Positions 25,492 to 32,017 of a stretch of DNA of 32,017 bases are shown piece by piece; position 1 is the stretch's first letter, and each line of letters opens with the position of its first letter. The DNA lies in contig CAILZB010000032.1 in assembly GCA_903838565.1 (NCBI GenBank), forward strand, positions 1-32,017, written 5' to 3'. Below the pieces are notes generated by a model. That model was not told where the DNA came from. It did no database searches and saw only the letters and a program-made list of their open reading frames with translations. The position numbers and the translations under genes were made by a program. The stretch comes from an uncultured beta proteobacterium (GTDB lineage Bacteria; Pseudomonadota; Gammaproteobacteria; Burkholderiales; Burkholderiaceae_C).

Positions 25492-26373
25492 ATGGACTTT
25501 GCCACTTTTCTGATCCAGTGCCTGAACGCCTTGCAGTACGGTCTACTGTTGTTTTTGGTCGCTTCCGGTCTGACGCTGATCTTTGGCATCATGGGCGTGA
25601 TCAACCTGGCGCACGGCAGCTTTTACATGATTGGCGCCTACATGGCTTTTGCCCTGGCGCCGATCGTGGGCTCGACCTTCGGCGGCGGCTTCTTTGCCAC
25701 GCTGTTCGTCGGGTTGGTGCTGGCGGTGTTGCTGGGCTACGTGCTGGAGTGGGCCTTCTTCAGCTTCCTGTACGAACGTGAGCACCTGCAGCAGGTGCTT
25801 ATGACTTATGGACTGATACTGGTATTCGAGGAGTTGCGCAGCCTGCTGCTGGGCGACGAGGTGCACGGCGTGGCGCCGCCGGACATGCTGGCAGGAACCT
25901 TCGCCTTGGGCGAAATGATGACCTACCCGGTGTACCGGCTTTTCGTCTCGGGCGTTTGTCTGGCGTTGGCCCTGGGCATGTACTTCGTCTTCACGCGTAC
26001 GCGCTTGGGGATGATGATTCGCGCCGGCAGCACCAACCGCGAGATGGTGCAGTCGCTGGGCATCGACATCAAGTTTCTGTACCGCATCGTGTTCGCTGCC
26101 GGTGTCGCGATTGCGGTGTTCGCCGGCATGATCGCCGCGCCCGTGTCCTCGGTCTATCCCGGCATGGGCAATACCGTGCTCATCATCTGTTTTGTCGTGG
26201 TGGTCATTGGCGGCATCGGCTCGATCCGCGGAGCCTTGCTGGCCGCCTTGCTGATCGGCGTGGTCGACACCTTTGGCAAGGTGCTGCTGCCACAAGCCTC
26301 GGGGGTGCTGGTGTACGTGCTGATGGCGCTGATCCTGCTTTGGAAACCCGACGGCCTTTTCAAGGCAGGATGA
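25492..26373 (+). CDS. ABC transporter permease, LivH-like
   Basis: A 293-residue inner-membrane permease of the LivH family, with about eight hydrophobic helices. The typical opening 'LFLVASGLTLIFGIMGVINLAHG' and the coupling segment 'TRLGMMIRAGSTNREMVQSL' are present, as is 'VVIGGIGSIRGALLAALLIG' near the C-terminus. It forms the translocation channel with the LivM-like partner. It starts 20 bases after the binding protein stop and ends 9 bases before the next permease. Confidence 0.9.
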   Translation: MDFATFLIQCLNALQYGLLLFLVASGLTLIFGIMGVINLAHGSFYMIGAYMAFALAPIVGSTFGGGFFATLFVGLVLAVLLGYVLEWAFFSFLYEREHLQQVLMTYGLILVFEELRSLLLGDEVHGVAPPDMLAGTFALGEMMTYPVYRLFVSGVCLALALGMYFVFTRTRLGMMIRAGSTNREMVQSLGIDIKFLYRIVFAAGVAIAVFAGMIAAPVSSVYPGMGNTVLIICFVVVVIGGIGSIRGALLAALLIGVVDTFGKVLLPQASGVLVYVLMALILLWKPDGLFKAG

Positions 26374-26382
26374 CACAGGGCC

Positions 26383-27393
26383 ATGAACCGTTACAAGATC
26401 ATTTTCGTGCTCTTCGCCTTCGCTGCACTCGCGCTGTTTCCACTGGTGTCCGAACCTTATGGCATCGACCGTGTCACCAAGATCATGGTTTTCGGCATCT
26501 TCGCGCTCAGCCTGGAATTGCTCGTGGGCAGTACCGGGCTGGTGTGCTTCGGCCAAGCAGCGTTCTTTGGCGTGGGCGCGTACGCCTCGGTACTGCTGTC
26601 GCCCCAGGACGCACCGGCGTCCCTGTTGTGGTTGTTGCCTGCCAGCGTTCTGGCAGCCGCGTTGTACGCGCTGTTCGTGGGCGCCTTGTCGCTGCGCACC
26701 AGGGGGGTTTACTTCATCATGGTGACCCTGGCGTTTTCCCAGATGGCCTTCTACGTGGTGCACGACACGCCGCTGGGTGGCGGCACCGACGGCATCTATT
26801 TGAGCAACAAGCCGGTGCTCGGCGCGCTGCTCGATCTGGACCGACCCCAGACGATGTATGTCTTCACGCTGGCCTGCCTGCTGGGTGTTTTCGGTCTGCT
26901 CGCGCTGCTTCTGCGCTCGCGCTTTGGGCGCGCCCTGGACGGCATCCGGGTGAACGAGCAGCGCATGCGCGCCACTGGTTTTTCCACCTACCCGTACAAG
27001 CTGGCGGCCTTCGTGATCTCCGGCGGCATTGCCGGTCTAGCCGGTTTTCTTTTCGCTGTGAAAGACGGTTTTGTCAATCCCGAGCTGATGAGCTGGCACA
27101 TGTCGGGCGAGGTGCTGATCATGATCATCCTGGGTGGCCTGGGTCATTTGCGCGGGGCCTTGCTCGGCGCATTTGCCTTTGCCCTGCTGCAGGAGTTCTT
27201 CAAGTCCGAAGCGGTCTTTGGGGACTTTGCCAAGCATTGGCATCTGGGTCTGGGCCTGTCGATCATTGCCAGCGTGGCGCTGCTGCCGCGCGGGCTGGTT
27301 GGACTGCCGCAGCAACTGGTGGCGCGTCTGGTCGGGCGCCGTGCGCCTAACCCGGTGGCACCGGTCGAGGGAGCGTCGCGTGAACCCTCCTGA
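26383..27393 (+). CDS. ABC transporter permease, LivM-like
   Basis: A 336-residue LivM-family permease with about ten membrane helices. Characteristic parts are 'LSLELLVGSTGLVCFGQAAF', 'VTLAFSQMAFYVVHDTPLGG' and the loop 'DGIRVNEQRMRATGFSTYPY', followed by 'MIILGGLGHLRGALLGAFAF'. The C-terminal tail is hydrophilic. It overlaps the following ATPase gene by 14 bases, so the transporter genes are tightly coupled. Confidence 0.9.
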   Translation: MNRYKIIFVLFAFAALALFPLVSEPYGIDRVTKIMVFGIFALSLELLVGSTGLVCFGQAAFFGVGAYASVLLSPQDAPASLLWLLPASVLAAALYALFVGALSLRTRGVYFIMVTLAFSQMAFYVVHDTPLGGGTDGIYLSNKPVLGALLDLDRPQTMYVFTLACLLGVFGLLALLLRSRFGRALDGIRVNEQRMRATGFSTYPYKLAAFVISGGIAGLAGFLFAVKDGFVNPELMSWHMSGEVLIMIILGGLGHLRGALLGAFAFALLQEFFKSEAVFGDFAKHWHLGLGLSIIASVALLPRGLVGLPQQLVARLVGRRAPNPVAPVEGASREPS

Positions 27394-28132
27394 AATTTTG
27401 TTGCAGGCCAGGGAACTGACGCGCCGCTGGGGTGGTCTGGTCGCCGTGGACAAGCTGTCGCTGGCGCTGGAGCGCGGCAGCGTGCACGCCGTTATCGGCA
27501 CCAATGGCGCTGGCAAGTCCACCTTGATCAACATGTTGTCGGGCGAGATTGCACCCTCGAGTGGCCAGGTCGAACTGCTGGGACAGGACGTCACCCGCTG
27601 GTCCCAACCCAGGCGTGCGCGCGCCGGCCTGGGTCGCAGCTACCAGCGCAACACCATCTACCCGAGCTTCACCGTATTCGAGAATTGTCGACTCGCGGCC
27701 CAGGCCAGCACGCCGCGGCCCTGGGCCTGGTGGCAGGACGCGCGGCAGTGCCGCAAGAGCATGGAAACGGCGCGCGTTAGCGTGGAACGGGCCGGACTGA
27801 CCGATCTGTGCGAACAGCAGGCCGGGTTGCTTTCGCACGGGAAGAAGCGTCAACTGGAGATCGCCATGTGCCTTGCCACCGAGCCTCAGGTACTGTTGCT
27901 GGACGAACCGCTGGCGGGCATGGGGGCCGAGGAAACCGAACGCATGCTGACACTGCTCGAAGAACTGAGGGGCCGGCACGCCATTCTGCTGGTCGAGCAC
28001 GACATGGACGCGGTGTTTCGCATTTCCGACTGCATCACCGTCATGGTCAACGGCGGCGTGATCGCTTCGGGCACACCGGACTTCGTGCGCAACAGTCGCG
28101 AGGTGCGTGTGGCCTACCTCGGAGAGAACTGA
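27380..28132 (+). CDS. ABC transporter ATP-binding protein, LivG-like
   Basis: A 250-residue LivG-type ATPase. The Walker A is 'GTNGAGKST', the Q-loop lies in 'GLGRSYQRNTIYPSF', and the Walker B is 'VLLLDEPLAGM', followed by the H-loop 'LLVEHDMDAVF'. The usual LSGGQ signature is altered to 'LSHGKKRQLEIA', common in LivG proteins. The start is a GTG at 27380 (VNPPEILLQ), with GAGGGAG before it; the longer frame lies within livM. It powers uptake together with the LivF-like subunit that follows. Confidence 0.9.
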   Translation: MNPPEILLQARELTRRWGGLVAVDKLSLALERGSVHAVIGTNGAGKSTLINMLSGEIAPSSGQVELLGQDVTRWSQPRRARAGLGRSYQRNTIYPSFTVFENCRLAAQASTPRPWAWWQDARQCRKSMETARVSVERAGLTDLCEQQAGLLSHGKKRQLEIAMCLATEPQVLLLDEPLAGMGAEETERMLTLLEELRGRHAILLVEHDMDAVFRISDCITVMVNGGVIASGTPDFVRNSREVRVAYLGEN

Positions 28133-28133
28133 C

Positions 28134-28874
<741 letters not shown>

Positions 28875-28950
28875 TGAAGCTGCCGGAACGCCTGTTGCGA
28901 AAGGATGGTAGCGCTGCCTGCTGCTAAGCTCGACGTCGGAGTCGCCAACT

Positions 28951-29919
28951 ATGCCTGTCCCCTCAATGGAACGAATTCACCGATCGCTGCCTGCAGGCCC
29001 GGAACTTGCCGAGGCCCAGGACGAGGGCCGCCAGGACATTCTGCAGCTGGAAAGAAAAAACCCGTTTCTGGCCGCCCTGGGAGACCGCGTGCGGGCGCTA
29101 CGCGCGCGCCGCGGCATGACGCGCAAAGCCACCGCTCTGGCGGCCGATGTGTCGGAGCGGCACCTGGCAAACCTGGAATACGGCGTGGGCAACGCCTCCA
29201 TCCTGGTGCTGCTGCAGGTGTCCGGCGCCCTGCAATGCTCCCTGGGCGAACTCATCGGCGACGTCACCACCTCGTCGCCCGAATGGCTGCTGATCCGCGA
29301 GTTGCTGGAGCAGCGCGACGACGCCACGCTGCAGCGCGTGCGCATCGCGATAGGTGAGATGCTGGGCACGGGCGGCGGCAATGCGGCGCACAGTTCGCGC
29401 GTGGCGCTCATCGGCCTGCGCGGCGCAGGCAAATCCACCCTGGGCCAGATGCTGGCCGACGACCTGGGATTCCCCTTTGTCGAACTGAGCCGCGAGATCG
29501 AGAAGTTCGCTGGCTGCAGCGTGTCGGAAATCCAGGCCTTGTACGGCGTGAACGCTTACCGGCGTTACGAACGCCGGGCCCTGGAGGAGGCGATACAGAT
29601 CTACCCCGAGGCCGTGATCGCCACGCCCGGCGGTCTGGTGTCCGACCCGGCCACCTTCAACCAGCTGCTGGCGCACTGCACCACGGTGTGGCTGCAGGCC
29701 GACCCGGAAGACCACATGCGTCGCGTCACGGCCCAGGGCGACCTGCGTCCCATGGCGGCGAGCAAGGAGGCCATGGAAGACCTCAAGGGGATTCTCGCGG
29801 GCCGCGCCGCGTTCTATTCCAAGGCCCAGCTCAGGCTCGACACCAGCGACCAGCCGCTGGAGCCGACCTTTGCGGCGCTGCGCGCCATGGTGCGAAAACT
29901 GCTGCAGTTGCCGGCGTAA
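28951..29919 (+). CDS. boxR: Transcriptional regulator BoxR (XRE HTH + shikimate-kinase-like domain)
   Basis: A 322-residue paralogue of BzdR. The XRE helix-turn-helix spans residues 40-105 (LGDRVRALRARRGMTRKATA, then VSERHLANLEYGVGNAS). The C-terminal shikimate-kinase-like domain has P-loop GLRGAGKST at 155-163 and 'YRRYERRALEEAI'. BoxR is the benzoyl-CoA-responsive repressor of box genes in Azoarcus. No TGCA-type promoter lies in the 76 bases upstream, so it is probably transcribed with the ABC genes and would be autoregulated through the operon promoter. The start at 28951 has GGAG 9 bases upstream; 28966 is an alternative. Confidence 0.92.
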   Translation: MPVPSMERIHRSLPAGPELAEAQDEGRQDILQLERKNPFLAALGDRVRALRARRGMTRKATALAADVSERHLANLEYGVGNASILVLLQVSGALQCSLGELIGDVTTSSPEWLLIRELLEQRDDATLQRVRIAIGEMLGTGGGNAAHSSRVALIGLRGAGKSTLGQMLADDLGFPFVELSREIEKFAGCSVSEIQALYGVNAYRRYERRALEEAIQIYPEAVIATPGGLVSDPATFNQLLAHCTTVWLQADPEDHMRRVTAQGDLRPMAASKEAMEDLKGILAGRAAFYSKAQLRLDTSDQPLEPTFAALRAMVRKLLQLPA

Positions 29920-29984
29920 GCCACCGAACAGGGCCACTGGGCGTGGTTATTCCGCCGTCCTTCATCGTTTTGAAATGCCAATAC

Positions 29985-30062
29985 ATGCATAAAAATGCTT
30001 GACACCGTTCGGAAACATGCATTATTATGCGTGTACGCCAGCCGATCAATGCATTTTTATTC
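29985..30062 (+). promoter_or_regulatory. boxC promoter with three phased BoxR-type operators
   Basis: The -35 is TTGACA (29999-30004) and the -10 TATTAT (30023-30028), with an 18-base spacer. Three 14-bp sites start at exactly 32-bp steps: ATGCA-TAAAAA-TGC (29985), abutting the -35; ATGCA-TTATTA-TGC (30017), covering the -10; and ATGCA-TTTTTA-TTC (30049), in the early transcribed region. The even phasing of about three helix turns puts all sites on one DNA face, as for cooperative repression by BoxR. Confidence 0.75.
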
Positions 30063-30082
30063 CTCATTTCAGGAGACTCCCC

Positions 30083-31741
30083 GTGACCCAAACCGCACGC
30101 GTCGAATACCAGACCGACCCCTCCCAGTACAAGCACTGGAAACTGAGTTTCGACGGCCCGGTGGCCACGCTCAAGGCAGACTTTGACGAAAACGCCGGAC
30201 TGCGTCCGGGCTACAAGCTCAAGCTCAACAGCTACGACCTGGGCGTGGACATCGAGCTGAACGACGCTGTTTCGCGCATCCGCTTCGAGCACCCGGAAGT
30301 GCGCACCGTGGTCATGACCAGTGCCAAGGAAAAGGTGTTCTGCTCTGGCGCCAACATCTTCATGCTGGGTGTCTCCAGCCACGCCTGGAAAGTGAACTTC
30401 TGCAAGTTCACCAACGAGACGCGCAACGGCCTTGAAGACTCTTCCGCGCACAGCGGCTTGAAGTTCCTCGCTGCGGTGAACGGCGCCTGCGCCGGTGGCG
30501 GCTACGAGTTGGCACTGGCCTGCGACGAAATCATCCTGGTGGACGACCGCTCCTCGGCCGTGAGCCTGCCCGAAGTGCCCCTGCTCGGCGTTCTGCCGGG
30601 CACCGGCGGCTTGACCCGCATCACCGACAAGCGCCACGTGCGCCACGACCTGGCGGACCTGTTCTGCACCAGCGTCGAAGGCGTGCGCGGCGACAAGGCT
30701 GTAGCCTGGCGCCTGGTGGATGCCGTGGCCAAGCCCGCGGTGTTTGCGCAAAAAGTGCAGGAGCGCGCGCTGGCGCTGGCAGCGCTTAGCGACCGCCCGG
30801 CGGATGGCAAGGGCGTGGCGCTGGCGCCGCTGCAACGCGTGCTTGAAGCCGACGCGCTCCGTTATGGACATGTTAACGTGGAGATCGACCGCGCCAAGCG
30901 CACCGCCAGCATCACGGTCAAGGGCCCGACCGGCGTACAACCGAGCGACGTCGCCGGCATCGAGGTGGCTGGTGCCACCTGGTACCCGCTGGCCATGGCG
31001 CGCGAACTCGAAGACGCGATCCTGCAACTGCGCACCAACGAGACCGAGATCGGCACCTGGCTGATCCGTACCCAGGGTGACGTGGGCGCCGCGCTGGCCC
31101 TGGACGCCACGCTACAGGCGCACGCCAGCCATTGGCTGGTGCGCGAAACCGTCGGCCTGTTGCGCCGCACTTTCAGCCGCCTGGATGTTTCCTCGCGCAG
31201 CCTGTTTGCGCTGATCGAACCGGCCTCCTGCTTTGCCGGCACCCTGCTCGAGTTGGCCCTGGCCTGCGACCGCAGCTACCAGCTGATGCTCCCCGACGAT
31301 GCCGCCAAGTCGCCGAACATCGCCGTGAGCGCCGTCAACTTCAACCTGTACCCCATGGCCACGGAGCAAAGCCGCCTAGGCCGGCGCTTCTACGACGAGC
31401 AACCCGCGCTGGACGCCGTGCGCGCCGTGGTCGGCCAATCCCTGGACGCCGACGCCGCTTTCGCCCTGGGTCTGATCACCAGTAATCCCGACGACATCGA
31501 CTGGGCTGACGAAGTGCGCATCGCCATCGAGGAGCGTGTGGCGATGTCGCCCGACTCGCTCACCGGTCTGGAAGCGAATCTGCGCTTCAACGGCCCCGAG
31601 ACCATGGCCACCCGCATTTTCGGGCGCCTCACCGCCTGGCAGAACTGGATCTTCCAGCGTCCCAACGCGGTGGGAGAAAAGGGCGCACTCAAGGTCTACG
31701 GCAAGGGTGACAAGGCGGTGTTCGACTGGAACCGCGTTTAA
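30083..31741 (+). CDS. boxC: 2,3-epoxybenzoyl-CoA dihydrolase
   Basis: A 552-residue BoxC, a two-domain crotonase-fold enzyme that opens the ring of 2,3-epoxybenzoyl-CoA, releasing formate and 3,4-dehydroadipyl-CoA semialdehyde. The crotonase parts are 'AKEKVFCSGANIFMLGVSSH', 'AAVNGACAGGGYELALACDE' and 'LPEVPLLGVLPGTGGLTRIT'. A second crotonase-like half follows (SLFALIEPASCFAGTLLELA). I chose the GTG at 30083 (VTQTARVEY, read as Met), with AGGAG 8 bases upstream; an in-frame ATG at 29999 lies within the promoter. It is followed 51 bases later by boxB. Confidence 0.94.
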   Translation: MTQTARVEYQTDPSQYKHWKLSFDGPVATLKADFDENAGLRPGYKLKLNSYDLGVDIELNDAVSRIRFEHPEVRTVVMTSAKEKVFCSGANIFMLGVSSHAWKVNFCKFTNETRNGLEDSSAHSGLKFLAAVNGACAGGGYELALACDEIILVDDRSSAVSLPEVPLLGVLPGTGGLTRITDKRHVRHDLADLFCTSVEGVRGDKAVAWRLVDAVAKPAVFAQKVQERALALAALSDRPADGKGVALAPLQRVLEADALRYGHVNVEIDRAKRTASITVKGPTGVQPSDVAGIEVAGATWYPLAMARELEDAILQLRTNETEIGTWLIRTQGDVGAALALDATLQAHASHWLVRETVGLLRRTFSRLDVSSRSLFALIEPASCFAGTLLELALACDRSYQLMLPDDAAKSPNIAVSAVNFNLYPMATEQSRLGRRFYDEQPALDAVRAVVGQSLDADAAFALGLITSNPDDIDWADEVRIAIEERVAMSPDSLTGLEANLRFNGPETMATRIFGRLTAWQNWIFQRPNAVGEKGALKVYGKGDKAVFDWNRV

Positions 31742-31792
31742 GCACCCACCTAATTGCAATTATTGAATTCACTTCACCAACGAGGAAACAGC

Positions 31793-32017
31793 ATGACGAC
31801 GACGACCATGAATTACAGCGACAAGATCCCGAACAACGTGAACCTGAGCGAGGACCGCACGCTGCAGCGCGCGCTTGAGCAGTGGCAGCCCAACTACCTG
31901 AAATGGTGGGGCGACATGGGCCCGGACCATTCGCAGAACTTTGATGTCTACCTGCGCACGGCGGTGAGCGTCGATCCCCAGGGCTGGGCGCAGTTCGGCC
32001 ACGTGAAGATGCCCGAT
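31793..32017 (+). CDS. boxB: Benzoyl-CoA 2,3-epoxidase subunit B, N-terminal part (3' truncated)
   Basis: The first 75 codons of BoxB run off the window edge. The N-terminus reads MTTTTMNYSDKIPNNVNLSE, followed by 'QRALEQWQPNYLKWWGDMGP', which is typical of the family. BoxB is the di-iron oxygenase component that epoxidises benzoyl-CoA with electrons from the reductase BoxA, whose gene probably follows. GAGGAA precedes the ATG. The 51 bases before it hold an AATTGCAATT palindrome (31752-31761) but no convincing promoter, so boxC and boxB should be one transcript. Confidence 0.93.
   Translation, partial: MTTTTMNYSDKIPNNVNLSEDRTLQRALEQWQPNYLKWWGDMGPDHSQNFDVYLRTAVSVDPQGWAQFGHVKMPD

Noticed and set aside
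25543..26763. Minus-strand ORF of 406 codons opposite the two permeases
   Set aside because: Gln/His-rich shadow spanning two real genes.
29999..30082. N-terminal extension of boxC from an ATG-type frame start at 29999
   Set aside because: It lies across the -35/-10 and operators; the GTG at 30083 has a proper ribosome site and gives the usual N-terminus.

Overview
This window is a benzoate degradation island from a high-GC bacterium, most likely a betaproteobacterium. That guess rests on gene content: an Azoarcus-type bzd cluster, a box cluster with BoxR, and gcdH paired with a LysR regulator. I cannot decide between Rhodocyclales and Burkholderiales from the sequence. No rRNA, tRNA, insertion sequence, prophage or CRISPR array was seen.

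Left edge (1-2838): the 3' end of an amidase, a 333-base stretch with no supported gene, then three overlapping minus-strand genes for a 12-TM heme-copper/NnrS-like membrane protein, a DUF2249 protein and a hemerythrin.

Anaerobic block (2901-17269, minus strand): transcription runs right to left as bzdR, then bzdN-O-P-Q (ATP-dependent class I benzoyl-CoA reductase), bzdM (ferredoxin), bzdS-T-U (Cys-rich protein, GNAT, PHP hydrolase), bzdV (large Fe-S/flavin oxidoreductase), bzdW-X-Y (dienoyl-CoA hydratase, alcohol dehydrogenase, ring-opening hydrolase), bzdZ (SDR) and a PaaY-like hexapeptide protein. Subunit sizes (379, 434, 269 and 304 aa) and gene order match the Azoarcus bzd type rather than the Thauera bcr type. 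The bzdA ligase expected at the end of the operon is absent. The bzdN promoter carries an FNR-like site and three 14-bp TGCA-type operators at 19-bp spacing.

Middle (17396-19681): a LysR regulator (gcdR-like) diverges from glutaryl-CoA dehydrogenase, which serves lower benzoyl-CoA metabolism.

Aerobic block (19843-32017, plus strand): a DUF4863 protein, boxD (semialdehyde dehydrogenase), the only benzoate-CoA ligase in the window (bclA), an alpha/beta hydrolase, a five-gene branched-chain-type ABC importer, boxR, then boxC and the start of boxB. The two predicted promoters here share one module: a 14-bp ATGCA-W6-TGC operator directly abutting a TTGAC -35 box. One CoA ligase and one uptake system can thus feed both the oxygen-dependent box route and the oxygen-sensitive bzd route, with two paralogous XRE/shikimate-kinase-like regulators (BzdR, BoxR) using related operators.
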